Shown here: positions 1 to 12,247 of the stretch, one piece after another
How positions within the stretch are numbered: the first letter of the stretch is position 1
Layout of the letters: every line of letters starts with the position of its first letter
Source of the DNA: Rubrivivax sp.
Lineage (GTDB): Bacteria > Pseudomonadota > Gammaproteobacteria > Burkholderiales > Burkholderiaceae_C
Direction of reading: 5' to 3'
DNA: 64,000 bases
Assembly: GCA_019635315.1 (NCBI GenBank)
Contig: JAHBZT010000003.1
Location: 620,001-684,000, forward strand
Notes under the pieces: generated by a model
Database searches by the model: none
What the model was told of the DNA's origin: nothing
The model's input: only the letters and a program-made list of their open reading frames with translations
Made by a program: the position numbers and the translations under genes

Positions 1-1612
<1,612 letters not shown>

Positions 1613-1676
1613 TCCCGCCATTCCCGAGACCACGCTTCACCCACCGCCGCCATCGGCAACCACAGGAGACACAAGC

Positions 1677-2717
1677 ATGAACGTCACCCGCCGCACCACC
1701 CTGGGGGCGCTGGCCGCCGGCTCGCTGGCCGGCATGGGCCTGCCTGCGCGCGCGCAGGCCGCGAACACGCTGCGCTTCCACCAGATGCTGCCGCCGCAGG
1801 CCACGATCCCGGCCAAGGCCATCGTGCCCTGGGCGCAGAAGGTCGAGCGCGAGAGCGGCGGCCGCATCCGCGTGCAGCACTTCCCGACCATGCAGCTCGG
1901 CGGTCGCCCGCCGGAGCTGTTCGACCAGGCCAAGGACGGCGTCGTCGACTTGATCTGGACCGTGCTCGGCTACACGCCGGGACGCTTCCCGAAGAGCGAG
2001 GTGTTCGAGCTGCCGTTCTCGACCGGCAACGCCGAGGCGGGCTCCAGGGCGTTCCAGGAGTACGTCGAGACGCACGCGATGGACGAGTTCAAGGACGTCA
2101 AGCTGATCTGCGTGCACATCCACGGCCCGGGCCTGTTCCACAGCAAGGACCCGGTGACCAGGCTCGAGGACCTCAAGGGCATGAAGGTGCGCGGCGGCTC
2201 GCGCGTCATCAACATCATGCTCGAGCAGCTCGGCGCCACGCCGGTGGGCATGCCGGTGCCGGCGGTCGGCGAGGCGCTGTCCAAGGGCGTGATCACCGCC
2301 ACCACCATCCCCTGGGAGGTGGTGCCGGCGCTGCGCGTGCAGCAGATCGTCAAGAACCACACCGGCTTCACCGGCGAGAAGGGCCTGTACACGCAGACCT
2401 TCGCGGTGGCGATGAACAAGGCCAAGTACGACGCGCTGCCGGCCGACCTGAAGAAGGTCATCGACGACAACAGCGGCCAGGTCGCGGCGTCGCTGTTCGG
2501 CCGTGCGATGGACGAGGGCGACAAGGCCGGGCTCGCGCTGGCGCAGCAGGGCGGCAACAAGGTCATCACGCTGGACGCCGCCGAGACGGCGCGCTGGCAG
2601 CGTGCGGCTTCCGGCGTGCGTGCCGTGTGGTACCAGGAGGTCGCGGGCAAGGGCATCGACGGCCAGAAGATGGCGGCCGAGGCCGAGCGCCTGATCGCGA
2701 AGTACTCGAAGAAGTAA
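1677..2717 (+). CDS. TRAP transporter substrate-binding protein, DctP family
   Basis: A 346-residue periplasmic binding protein of a tripartite ATP-independent transporter. The N-terminus MNVTRRTTLGALAAG has a twin-arginine-like RR followed by a hydrophobic stretch and an AxA cleavage site near residue 28. The body shows the DctP-type run MKVRGGSRVINIMLEQLG, which includes the arginine expected to bind the carboxylate of the ligand. The ATG was chosen because AGGAG lies eight bases upstream; the in-frame open region extends further upstream but has no such support. It follows ligC by 64 bp and precedes dctQ and dctM genes, so the ligand is probably an aromatic or dicarboxylic acid linked to protocatechuate breakdown. 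That ligand is an inference from position. Confidence 0.9.
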   Translation: MNVTRRTTLGALAAGSLAGMGLPARAQAANTLRFHQMLPPQATIPAKAIVPWAQKVERESGGRIRVQHFPTMQLGGRPPELFDQAKDGVVDLIWTVLGYTPGRFPKSEVFELPFSTGNAEAGSRAFQEYVETHAMDEFKDVKLICVHIHGPGLFHSKDPVTRLEDLKGMKVRGGSRVINIMLEQLGATPVGMPVPAVGEALSKGVITATTIPWEVVPALRVQQIVKNHTGFTGEKGLYTQTFAVAMNKAKYDALPADLKKVIDDNSGQVAASLFGRAMDEGDKAGLALAQQGGNKVITLDAAETARWQRAASGVRAVWYQEVAGKGIDGQKMAAEAERLIAKYSKK

Positions 2718-2737
2718 GCTGCCGGGCGCAGCGATCC

Positions 2738-2777
2738 CGAGGGGGCGGCGTGCCGGCCGGGCCGGCGCCGCCCCTCG
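2738..2777. repeat. GC hairpin between dctP-like and dctQ-like genes
   Basis: An imperfect inverted repeat whose outer arms (2738-2750 and 2766-2777) pair with one bulge and whose inner arms are GCCGGC copies. It has no T tract, so it is not a classic intrinsic terminator. Its place just after the binding-protein gene fits a 3' mRNA-protecting or attenuating structure. Confidence 0.6.
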
Positions 2778-2832
2778 CGCTTCGAGCAGGCCCCGTCGAG
2801 GGGTGGGCAGTCCGCATGACGACGAGACGACC

Positions 2833-3354
2833 GTGAGCAGTTTCATCTACGGGCTGAGCCGCTGGCTGGCCTGGTTCGGCGGCTTCGTGCTGGCCGCGCT
2901 GGCGCTGCTGAGCGTGGTCAGCATCGTCGGCCGCGCGCTCAGCGGCTACGGGTTGGGCCCGGTGCCTGGCGACTTCGAGCTCGTCGAGGCGGGCGCCGGC
3001 CTGGTGGTCTTCTCCTTCCTGCCCTGGTGCCACCTGCGTTATGCGCATGCCACGGTGGACCTGCTGTGGAACAGCTATCCGCGCTGGCTGCAGCACACGA
3101 TGACGGTGCTGGTCGACGCGCTGATGCTTGCCGTGTGGCTGCTGCTGGTCTGGCGCATGGGTGTGGCGACACTGGACTACCACGGCTACGGCGAGGTCAG
3201 CTTCATCCTGCAGATGCCCGTGTGGTGGGGCTACGCGGCGTCGATGGTGCCGGCGGTCATCGGCTGCGTGGTCTATGCGTGGCGGCTCGTCGAGAGCCTG
3301 GGCCTCGTCGCGCCGCCCAAGGGTGCCGCGACGGCGGCGGGGGCGATGCACTGA
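2833..3354 (+). CDS. TRAP transporter small permease, DctQ family
   Basis: A roughly 173-residue protein with four hydrophobic segments, matching the four-helix DctQ subunit that docks on the large permease. It begins close to the first membrane helix (LSRWLAWFGGFVLAALALL), as the family usually does. GTG at 2833 is preferred because it places only a short cytoplasmic tail before the first helix; a GTG at 2803 is also open. The Shine-Dalgarno signal is poor for both, so the exact start is uncertain. The stop overlaps the dctM-like start as TGATG. Function follows from the family and from lying between the other two TRAP genes. Confidence 0.85.
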   Translation: MSSFIYGLSRWLAWFGGFVLAALALLSVVSIVGRALSGYGLGPVPGDFELVEAGAGLVVFSFLPWCHLRYAHATVDLLWNSYPRWLQHTMTVLVDALMLAVWLLLVWRMGVATLDYHGYGEVSFILQMPVWWGYAASMVPAVIGCVVYAWRLVESLGLVAPPKGAATAAGAMH

Positions 3355-4670
3355 TGGAGCCGCTGACGATTGCCGCCTGGTCGTTCCCGGCCTTGCTGGT
3401 GCTGATCCTGCTGCGCGTGCCCATCGGCCTGGCGATGCTGGTGCTGGGCCTGGTCGGGTCGTGGCAGGTCTACGGCAGCGCTGCGCCGCTGCTCAACCAG
3501 ATGAAGACGCTGGCCTACAGCACCTTCTCGTCGCACTCGCTGTCCATCATCCCGCTGTTCCTGCTGATGGGGCAGTTTGCCGGGCTGGGCGGCATGTCGC
3601 AGTCGCTGTTCAAGGCGGCCGAGGTCTTCCTGGGCCACCGCAAGGGCGGTGTCGCGATGGCCGCGGTGGGGGCCTGTGCCGGCTTCGGCGCGATCTGCGG
3701 CTCGTCGCTGGCCACGGCGGCCACCATGGGTCAGGTCGCGCTGCCCGAACTGCGCCGCGCCGGCTATGCCGGCAGCCTGGCCACCGGCGCGCTGGCCGCC
3801 GGCGGCACGCTGGGCATCCTGATCCCGCCGTCCATCGTGCTGGTCATCTATGCCATCCTGGCCGAGCAGAATATCGCCAAGATGTTCGCTGCCGCCTTCG
3901 TGCCCGGCATCCTGGCGGCGCTGGGCTACGTGCTGGTGATCGCGATCGTCGTTCGCGTCAATCCTTCACTGGCCCGGCAGCTGCCGCCGGTGCCCATGGC
4001 CGAGCGCATGCGCGCGCTGGCTGCCATCTGGCCGGTGGTGATCATCTTCGTCGCCGTCATCGGCGGCATCTATACCGGCGTCTTCACGCCCACCGAGGGC
4101 GCTGCGGTCGGCGCCGTCAGCACGGGTGTGCTGGCCTGGGCCAAGCGCGGGTTGAGCTGGCGCAAGACGCTGGGCGCCTTCGAGGCCACCGCGGCCAGCA
4201 CCGGCATGGTCTTCATGATCGTGCTCGGCGCCGCGGCCTTCAACAGCTTCCTGGCGCTGTCGATGCTGCCGCAGGAACTGGCGGCCTGGGTCGGCAGCCT
4301 GGGCCTCAGCCCCTGGATGGTGCTGGCGGCGATCCTGGTCTTCTATCTGGTCTTCGGCTGCGTGATGGACTCGCTGTCGATGATCCTGCTGACCATTCCC
4401 ATCTTCTTTCCGATGATCAGCGGCCTGGACTTCGGCCTCACGCCCGAGGAGACCGCGATCTGGTTCGGCATCCTGGTGCTGGTGGTGGTCGAGGTCGGCC
4501 TGATCACGCCGCCCGTGGGCATGAACCTGTTCGTGATCCAGTCGATGGCCAAAGATATCCCGATCAGCGCCACCTACCGTGGCGTGATGCCCTTCGTGGC
4601 CAGCGATCTGGCGCGCGTCGTGATCCTGGTGCTGTTCCCGACCATCACGCTGTTCGTGCTGCGGCTGTAG
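3354..4670 (+). CDS. TRAP transporter large permease, DctM family
   Basis: A 438-residue integral membrane protein, the usual DctM length, with about twelve hydrophobic helices. It forms the ion-driven translocation pathway in the inner membrane and uses the sodium or proton gradient rather than ATP. Family runs visible include IPLFLLMGQFAGLGGMS, the GFGAICGSSLATAATMG region and the C-terminal LVVVEVGLITPPVGMNLFV. The ATG overlaps the stop of the small permease, so both subunits are co-translated. Together with the two preceding genes it makes a complete TRAP system downstream of ligBC. Confidence 0.95.
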   Translation: MEPLTIAAWSFPALLVLILLRVPIGLAMLVLGLVGSWQVYGSAAPLLNQMKTLAYSTFSSHSLSIIPLFLLMGQFAGLGGMSQSLFKAAEVFLGHRKGGVAMAAVGACAGFGAICGSSLATAATMGQVALPELRRAGYAGSLATGALAAGGTLGILIPPSIVLVIYAILAEQNIAKMFAAAFVPGILAALGYVLVIAIVVRVNPSLARQLPPVPMAERMRALAAIWPVVIIFVAVIGGIYTGVFTPTEGAAVGAVSTGVLAWAKRGLSWRKTLGAFEATAASTGMVFMIVLGAAAFNSFLALSMLPQELAAWVGSLGLSPWMVLAAILVFYLVFGCVMDSLSMILLTIPIFFPMISGLDFGLTPEETAIWFGILVLVVVEVGLITPPVGMNLFVIQSMAKDIPISATYRGVMPFVASDLARVVILVLFPTITLFVLRL

Positions 4671-4783
4671 GACGCGGCCTACGGGCCGCGACACAGCGGC
4701 TTGCACACCGACACGCAAGTTCGGAAACCCGCGCGCAGCGCCGCGGGTCCATCCCCCGTCACCCCAGACGAGGAGATGAGACC

Positions 4784-5368
4784 ATGGAGCGCAACGACCG
4801 TCCGCAGCAGGCCCCGCAGGCCGACAACCAGTGGCACCCGCCGCGGTCGCGCGCCAAGCCCGCCGTGCTGGTGGGCGGCGCGCTGGCCCTGGCCGCGGCC
4901 GCGGCGCTGGCGACCGCGGTGGTGCTGAAGAACCCCGGCAGCGACGAACCGGTGGCCGCCGCGAAGGCGCCGGCCGCGAAGACCGCGCCGGCCCAGCGCG
5001 CCGCCGCGCCGGTCTGCAGCGACTGCGGCGTCGTGCAGGCGGTCACCACGGTGCAACGCAAGGGCGAGGGCACCGGCCTGGGTGCCGTCGCCGGCGGCGT
5101 GATCGGCGGCGTGATCGGCAACCAGATGGGCGGCGGCAGCGGCAAGGACGCGATGACGGTGATCGGTGCCGTCGGCGGCGGCATGGCCGGCCACGAGATC
5201 GAGAAGCGCCAGCGCGCGACGACCGAATACCGCATCGAGGTGCGCATGAACGATGGCAGCCTGCGCACGCTGACGCAGGCGCAGCCGCTCGCGGTCGGCC
5301 AGAGCGTGCGCGTGGTGGGCGGGCAGGCGGTCGCCATCGGCGCGGTGGCCGGCGCGGCGCGCGGCTGA
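4784..5368 (+). CDS. Glycine-zipper 2TM-domain envelope protein
   Basis: A 194-residue protein with a basic, proline-rich cytoplasmic N-terminus, one transmembrane segment (about residues 27-48, Ala/Leu-rich), an Ala/Pro linker and a small CSDCG pair. A glycine-zipper hairpin (GAVAGGVIGGVIGNQMGGG then GAVGGGMAGHEIEK) spans about residues 100-140. The C-terminal 40 residues form a small beta domain with YRIEVRMNDGSL, common in SlyB/Rcp-like proteins. It is probably anchored in the inner membrane with the zipper in the envelope. AGGAGATGAGACC provides a ribosome site before the ATG. The exact role is unknown. Confidence 0.75.
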   Translation: MERNDRPQQAPQADNQWHPPRSRAKPAVLVGGALALAAAAALATAVVLKNPGSDEPVAAAKAPAAKTAPAQRAAAPVCSDCGVVQAVTTVQRKGEGTGLGAVAGGVIGGVIGNQMGGGSGKDAMTVIGAVGGGMAGHEIEKRQRATTEYRIEVRMNDGSLRTLTQAQPLAVGQSVRVVGGQAVAIGAVAGAARG

Positions 5369-5410
5369 GCCTGGTCGCGGCCGCGCCGCTGTCGCCTGGC
5401 GGCGCGACGC

Positions 5411-5454
5411 GGCGGCCCGGTCACGGTCGCCGGGTCACGGCGGCCCGGTCACGG
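5411..5454. repeat. Short direct repeat upstream of the aldo/keto reductase gene
   Basis: The 16-mer GGCGGCCCGGTCACGG occurs at 5411-5426 and again at 5439-5454, with a partial copy (CCGGGTCACGG) between. The copies lie in the spacer before the aldo/keto reductase gene, upstream of a weak -10-like CACAAT. They could be regulator half-sites or slippage products. Confidence 0.6.
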
Positions 5455-5523
5455 CTGGTCGGTGATGGGCACAATGGGCGCGCGCCTGCCGTCCGGGCGC
5501 GACCCCGGAGTCCTTCAGCGCCC

Positions 5524-6543
5524 ATGACGCCATCGCACCGCCCCCTCGGCCCCTTCCAGGTCCACCCCGTGGGCCTGGGCTGCATGAACCTCAGCCACGC
5601 CTACGGCGCGCCGCCGCCGGCGGACGTGGCCGAGCGGCTGCTGCTGACCGCGCTGGATCTCGGCGCCAACCTGGTCGACACCGCGGCGCTGTACGGCTTC
5701 GGCGCCAACGAGACGCTGGTTGGGCGCGTGCTCAAGGCGCAGCGCAGCCGCATCGTGCTGTGCACCAAGGGCGGCATGGCGGGCGAGCCGGTGGGCGATG
5801 GAGGCGCGCTGCAGCGTGTCATCGACGGCCGTCCGGCGACCCTGCGCCGCCATTGCGAGGACAGCCTTCGGCGCCTGGGCACCGACGTGATCGACCTGTA
5901 CTACCTGCACCGCTGGGACAAGGCGGTGCCGGTAGAGGACTCGGTGGGCGAGCTGGCGCGCCTGGTCGAACGCGGCCATGTGCGCACGATCGGCCTGTCG
6001 GAGGTATCAGCCGCCACGCTGCGCCGCGCCCACGCGGTGCACCCGATCACCGCGGTGCAGAGCGAATACTCGCTGTGGTCGCGCAACCCGGAACTCGGCG
6101 TGCTCGCGGCCTGCCGCGAGATCGGTGCCGCCTTCGTGGCCTTCAGCCCGACGGCGCGCGGCCTCTTCACCGGCACGCCGCCCGACCCGGCGGCCTTCGC
6201 GCCCAAGGACATCCGGCGTGCGATGCCGCGCTTCGAGCCGGCCAACTGGGCGGCCAACCTGAAGCTGCGTGACGCCGTCGCGACGGTCGCCGACGAGGCC
6301 GGGGTGCCCGGCCTCACGCTGGCGCAGCTGGCGCTGGCCTGGGTGCTGGCGCGCGGCGAGCATGTGATCGCGCTGCCCGGCACGACACAGGAAGCGCATC
6401 TGCGCGAAAACCTGGGCGCCGCCGCGCTGATCCTGGCGCCGGAGATCATCTCGAAGCTGGACGCGATCTGCACCCCGCGAGCGGTGGCGGGTGCGCGCTA
6501 CAACGCGCAGAACGCGAGCGAGGTCGATACCGAGGAATTCTGA
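5524..6543 (+). CDS. Aldo/keto reductase
   Basis: A 339-residue NADPH-dependent TIM-barrel oxidoreductase. The catalytic tetrad is visible: D52 and Y57 in VDTAALYG, K82 in CTKGG and H129 in YYLHRW. Later parts show the cofactor regions VQSEYSLWSRNPE and ALPGTTQEAHLRENL. It resembles the YajO/AKR13-like group that reduces small aldehydes and ketones, but the natural substrate cannot be read from sequence. The ATG at 5524 gives the standard N-terminus; the frame is open further upstream only because of base composition. It stands as its own unit before a Bug-family gene on the same strand. Confidence 0.88.
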   Translation: MTPSHRPLGPFQVHPVGLGCMNLSHAYGAPPPADVAERLLLTALDLGANLVDTAALYGFGANETLVGRVLKAQRSRIVLCTKGGMAGEPVGDGGALQRVIDGRPATLRRHCEDSLRRLGTDVIDLYYLHRWDKAVPVEDSVGELARLVERGHVRTIGLSEVSAATLRRAHAVHPITAVQSEYSLWSRNPELGVLAACREIGAAFVAFSPTARGLFTGTPPDPAAFAPKDIRRAMPRFEPANWAANLKLRDAVATVADEAGVPGLTLAQLALAWVLARGEHVIALPGTTQEAHLRENLGAAALILAPEIISKLDAICTPRAVAGARYNAQNASEVDTEEF

Positions 6544-6597
6544 CGGCGGCATGGCCGCGCCGCACGGCGGTTGCCCACCGCCCGCGACAATCGGCGC

Positions 6598-7581
6598 ATG
6601 TCCGTCCCGCGCCGCCACCTGATCACCGCCACCGCGGCGCTGCTGTCCACTGCGCTGCTTCCGCGCCTGGCGACTGCGCAAGGTCGCTTCCCCGAGCGCC
6701 CCATCACGCTGCTGGTGCCCTTCGGCCCCGGCGGCATCGCCGACATCACCGCGCGCGCGGTGGCCGAGCAGATGGCACGCACGCTGGGCCAGCCGGTGGT
6801 GGTCGAGAACCGGCCCAGCGCCGGCAGCATCGTCGCCAGCCAGGCGGTGGCCACGGCGCGGCCCGACGGCCACACGCTGCTGCTGCTGAGCAACGGCAAC
6901 GCGGTCAGCGTGGGCCTGTTCCGGCGGCTGCCCTACGACACGCTGAAGGACTTCGCGCCGGTCAGCCTGCTCGGCAGCTTCGACCTCGGGCTCTTCGTGC
7001 CGGCGAATTCGCCCTTCGCGACGCTGGCCGAGTTGCTGGCCCACGCGAAGGCGAATCCCGGCCGGCTCAACGTCGGCACCATCGCGGTCGGCAGCACGCA
7101 GCATCTGGCGGCCAAGCTCTTCGAGACGGTCGCCGGCGTGCAGGTGCTGGTCGTGCCCTACAAGGGCAGCCCGGCGGTGCAGGCGGCGCTGCGCACCGGC
7201 GAGATCGACCTCGCGTTCGAGATCGTCGGGCCGATGCTGCCGCAGGTGCTCTCGGGCGCCGTGCGCGCGCTGGCGGTGACGTCCGGCCAGCGCAACCGGG
7301 CACTGCCGGCGGTGCCCACGGTGCAGCAGGCCGGCGTCGCCGGTTACGACGTCGCGTCGTGGAATGCGCTGGCCGCGCCGGCCGGCACGCCGCCGGCCGT
7401 CGTCGAGGCGCTGAACCGCGCTGCGCGCGAGGCGCTGGCGTCGCCGGCGGTGCAGGAGCGGCTGGGCCGGCTGGGCATGCGGCTTTCGGCCAGTTCACCG
7501 GCCGAGCTGCAGGCGCTGCTGGCCAGCGAGATCACGCGCTGGGGCGCGGTGATCCGCGCCGCCGGCATCGAACCGGAGTGA
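6598..7581 (+). CDS. Tripartite tricarboxylate transporter (Bug-family) substrate-binding protein
   Basis: A 327-residue periplasmic binding protein of the TctC/Bug family. The N-terminus MSVPRRHLITATAALLSTA has an RR pair and a hydrophobic signal ending at an ATA-type site near residue 28. Mature-protein hallmarks are ITLLVPFGPGGIADITAR, VVVENRPSAGS and the VPYKGSPA loop, which in solved Bug structures contact the ligand carboxylate. No TctA or TctB permease gene lies near it, so it is an orphan receptor as is common in Burkholderiales. Ligand unknown. An upstream TTG at 6571 is also in frame but would add nine residues without a better ribosome site. Confidence 0.9.
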   Translation: MSVPRRHLITATAALLSTALLPRLATAQGRFPERPITLLVPFGPGGIADITARAVAEQMARTLGQPVVVENRPSAGSIVASQAVATARPDGHTLLLLSNGNAVSVGLFRRLPYDTLKDFAPVSLLGSFDLGLFVPANSPFATLAELLAHAKANPGRLNVGTIAVGSTQHLAAKLFETVAGVQVLVVPYKGSPAVQAALRTGEIDLAFEIVGPMLPQVLSGAVRALAVTSGQRNRALPAVPTVQQAGVAGYDVASWNALAAPAGTPPAVVEALNRAAREALASPAVQERLGRLGMRLSASSPAELQALLASEITRWGAVIRAAGIEPE

Positions 7582-7632
7582 GCAGACGCTCACCGGCCGC
7601 CGCGGCCGCGCCGCCGCGCTAGCATCCGGCCC

Positions 7633-7660
7633 CTTGAACCCGGCCGGCCTGTCCCCACAG
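7633..7660 (+). promoter_or_regulatory. Sigma-32 heat-shock promoter of htpG
   Basis: CTTGAAC (7633-7639), a 13-base spacer and CCCCACAG (7653-7660) match the known heat-shock sigma consensus CTTGAAA-N13/14-CCCCATNT at nearly every conserved base. The predicted transcript start is about 40 bases before the htpG ATG at 7707. Confidence 0.8.
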
Positions 7661-7706
7661 TGCCCAGCCATGTGAGTTCTCCCGCCGTAGCCGCGGCCTG
7701 CCGACG

Positions 7707-9602
<1,896 letters not shown>

Positions 9603-9632
9603 GAGCGCGGATGCGGGCGACGGCCGGCGGCG

Positions 9633-10634
9633 TCAGCCGCCCATCGCCTCGAGCTGCTCGCGCATCTGCGTCGTCTGCTGGCTCCAGTAGGCGGCGCTGC
9701 CGAAGAACGGGAAGTTGAGCGGGAAGGTCGGGTCGGCCCAGCGCTCGGCCAGCCAGGCGCTGTGGCGCAGCATGCGCAGCGTGCGCAGCGGCTCGATCAG
9801 CCGGCGTTCGCGGTCGTCGAAGTCGGCGAAGTCCTCGTAGCCGGCAAGCAGCGTGTCGAGCTGGCGCGCCATCGTCGTCGCGTCGCCGCTGACCAGCATC
9901 CACAGGTCCTGCACCGCCGGGCCCTGCATCGCGTCGTCGAGGTCGACGACGTTCGGCGCGCCTTCGCGCCAGAGGACATTGCCGGGGTGGCAGTCGCCAT
10001 GCAGCCGCAGCGTGGCCAGCGGCGCGTCGGCCGGGAAGCCGTCGAAGGCGGCGACCACGGCGGCCAGCGCGTCGGTGGTCACCGCGCGCCAGGCGGGCAG
10101 TTCCTGCGGTGTGACGAAGCCGCCTTCGAGCAGCAGCGCCATCGCGCGCCGGCCGTCGGCGCGCGGGTCCAGGCGATGGCGGTGCTCAAAAGGTTGACGG
10201 CGTCCGACGGCATGCAGCCGGCCGATGAAGCGGCCGAGCTGGCGCAGCGTCGCCGGGTCCTCCAGTTCGGGCTCGCGCCCGGCGCAGCGCGCGGCGACCG
10301 CGAAGCGGTGGCCGGCCAGCGTGGCCAGCGTCGGCGGATCGCCCTGCAGGACGAGCCCTGGCGTGTCACCGGCTTCGGACAGCGCCAGGGGCGGCACGAC
10401 CGGGATCTCGGCCGCGGCCAGCTCCAGCGCGAAGGCGTGCTCCTCGAGGATCTGCGCGTCGCTCCAGCGCCCGGGGCGGTAGAACTTGGCCACCACCGCG
10501 CGGCCGTCCTCCAGGAAGACCTGGAAGACGCGGTTCTCGTAGGAATTCAGCTGCAGGATGCGGCCGTCGCCACGCAGGCCCACGGCTTCCAGCGAGTCGA
10601 GGACCTGCTGCGGGGTGAGGTCGGCGAATACCAC
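9633..10634 (-). CDS. srkA: Stress response serine/threonine kinase, SrkA/YihE-like
   Basis: A 333-residue protein of the APH/choline-kinase-like fold. Visible motifs are the N-terminal NSYENRVFQVFLEDG with the nucleotide-binding VVAKFYRPGRWS, the catalytic HGDCHPGNVLW near residue 215 and the metal-binding VVDLDDAMQGP. These are typical of SrkA, a cytoplasmic Ser/Thr kinase that in E. coli counters stress-induced killing by the MazF toxin. It is convergent with htpG, with a 30-bp gap. The length matches E. coli SrkA (328). The next gene on the same strand lies 52 bp upstream, so the two may be cotranscribed. Confidence 0.88.
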   Translation of the reverse strand: MVFADLTPQQVLDSLEAVGLRGDGRILQLNSYENRVFQVFLEDGRAVVAKFYRPGRWSDAQILEEHAFALELAAAEIPVVPPLALSEAGDTPGLVLQGDPPTLATLAGHRFAVAARCAGREPELEDPATLRQLGRFIGRLHAVGRRQPFEHRHRLDPRADGRRAMALLLEGGFVTPQELPAWRAVTTDALAAVVAAFDGFPADAPLATLRLHGDCHPGNVLWREGAPNVVDLDDAMQGPAVQDLWMLVSGDATTMARQLDTLLAGYEDFADFDDRERRLIEPLRTLRMLRHSAWLAERWADPTFPLNFPFFGSAAYWSQQTTQMREQLEAMGG

Positions 10635-10686
10635 CGCGGCATCATCGCACGCGCGGCGCGGTCGCCAGGCGCGTGGCAGCCGCGCT

Positions 10687-11499
10687 TCAGTGGCGCAGCG
10701 GCGAGACCGGCGTGTCGATGACGACGCCGCCGACGTCCTCCGGCGCCTGCGGCACCTCGCGCACCGTCACGCCGGCGCGCAGCGCGCCGAAGCTGCTGGC
10801 GGTGGCGAAGTCGGCGCGGTTGTCCATGCCGAAGAACGAGTCCTGGAAGAAGCCCGAGTCCTGCCACAGCGCAGTGCGCGCGCGGCGGCGGCCGGCATTG
10901 GCCGTGGCGACCGTTTCGCCGGGCTGCACCGTGGTCGGCGCCGGCTGCGGACCGCGCGCGACCGAGCCGCTCTGCGGCACCAGCAGCTGCAGCTCGGGGA
11001 TGGACGGCAGGTGGTCGACCGGGCAGCGCAGGTAGCGCACGCGGCAGGCCGCCAGCACCGACTGCTTGATCTGCAGCGTGCGCCGCGAGTTGCCGCGGTC
11101 GTTCTCCAGGTCGATGGCGGCCAGCACGCGACCGTTGGCGCTGCAGATCGCGAAGGTGACGTGGATGCCGCCGAGCAACTCGTACCAGAAGCGCACCTCG
11201 TTCGGGTCGGTGGGCTGGCAGAAGCGCACCAGCGGCAGCTTGGACAGCACGATGTGGTGCGGCAGCGCCTCGCGCAGCTGGCGATAGACGCGGCGCTCGT
11301 CGGTGCTGAAGACCGGGCGCGCGGTCAGCGTCCATTCGGTGGGCAGCGGCTTGGGGCGCGGCGCGCGGCCGCGCAGCCACCACAGCAGCGCCGCGCCGGC
11401 CAGCAGCGCCAGCGACAGGGAAGCCAGGATCCAGGGGAGGTTTTGCTGCATGAACGGCCCGTGCTGCGTGCCGCCGCCATACAGCGAGGTGGAGCTCAC
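10687..11499 (-). CDS. Membrane-anchored DUF2726-like protein
   Basis: A 270-residue protein with one N-terminal transmembrane segment (LPWILASLSLALLAGAALLWW) followed by a basic RGRAPRPKP stop-transfer and a soluble domain. The domain runs FSTDERRVYRQLREALPHHIVLSKLPLVRF then DPNEVRFWYELLGG and VLAAIDLEND, resembling DUF2726, a family linked to restriction-like folds with unproven function. The C-terminal 90 residues are low complexity. A second in-frame ATG at residue 17 (MQQNLPW) may be the true start because it lies right before the membrane helix. Role unknown. Confidence 0.65.
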   Translation of the reverse strand: MSSTSLYGGGTQHGPFMQQNLPWILASLSLALLAGAALLWWLRGRAPRPKPLPTEWTLTARPVFSTDERRVYRQLREALPHHIVLSKLPLVRFCQPTDPNEVRFWYELLGGIHVTFAICSANGRVLAAIDLENDRGNSRRTLQIKQSVLAACRVRYLRCPVDHLPSIPELQLLVPQSGSVARGPQPAPTTVQPGETVATANAGRRRARTALWQDSGFFQDSFFGMDNRADFATASSFGALRAGVTVREVPQAPEDVGGVVIDTPVSPLRH

Positions 11500-11587
11500 G
11501 CCTGAGGTCGGCGCGGATGTTACCGCCTGTTCATGCCGCTGCCTTCCCCGCGAACACGGGCCGGGCGCCGGTCGTCCATGCCTGGAC

Positions 11588-12247
11588 TCAGGCTCCGATT
11601 CGGTCCAGCCGGAGTACCTGCAGCTTCATGCGGTAGTCGAAGTCCGCGGCGTGGTGGCCCAGCAGTTCCTCGAGCTGCGAGCCCAGCGTGTCGGCCGGCA
11701 GCGTGAGCTCGGCGACGGCCTCGCCGCCGTCGAACCGGAGTGCCGCGCCGGCACGCCGCACGATGGCGAGCATGGGGCCGTTGTCGCGCGCGACATGCAC
11801 GTGCAGCACGCGCACGCCGCGGTTGCGTGCATGCATCACCGCGTGCTCGAACAGCCGCGCGCCGATGCCGCGCCCGCGCTGGCGCGGCAGCACCGAGACG
11901 CCGAATTCGGCGACCTGCCCGGACGCCGTCGCCGCGCCGTCGCCGGGTGCCTTGGCGTCGGCGCGCGCCAGGTGCGCCATCGCGACCAGCGCCAGGCGGC
12001 GGTCGAAGACCCCGAACAGTTCGTCGCGTTCGAAGTCCAGCGACTCGACATAGCGCGCGATCTGCTCGTCGCTGGCCAGGTGGCCGAAACGCAGCAGGCG
12101 GTCGCGTTCGTCGAGCTTCAGCAGGTGGGTGAGCACCCGCTCACGATGCCGCTCGGACAACGTCCGGATGGGCACCCAGCGCCACGGGCCGGCCGGTGGC
12201 GTGTCGAGCGGCAGGGCCGCTTCGAGCAGGTCGGTTTGTTGGCTCAT
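11588..12247 (-). CDS. GNAT-family N-acetyltransferase
   Basis: A 219-residue protein with a Gcn5-related acetyltransferase core. After an N-terminal 30-residue tail comes LSERHRERVLTHLLKLDERDRLLRFG, then AEFGVSVLPRQRGRGIGARLFEHAV, which contains the acetyl-CoA pyrophosphate loop (Q/RxxGxG/A). The pattern of an RLLRFG start and a late GNAT fold resembles acetyltransferases often found next to Burkholderiales housekeeping genes. Acetyl acceptor unknown. A GGAGC ribosome site precedes the ATG. It diverges from rplM across a 353-bp intergenic region. Confidence 0.8.
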   Translation of the reverse strand: MSQQTDLLEAALPLDTPPAGPWRWVPIRTLSERHRERVLTHLLKLDERDRLLRFGHLASDEQIARYVESLDFERDELFGVFDRRLALVAMAHLARADAKAPGDGAATASGQVAEFGVSVLPRQRGRGIGARLFEHAVMHARNRGVRVLHVHVARDNGPMLAIVRRAGAALRFDGGEAVAELTLPADTLGSQLEELLGHHAADFDYRMKLQVLRLDRIGA

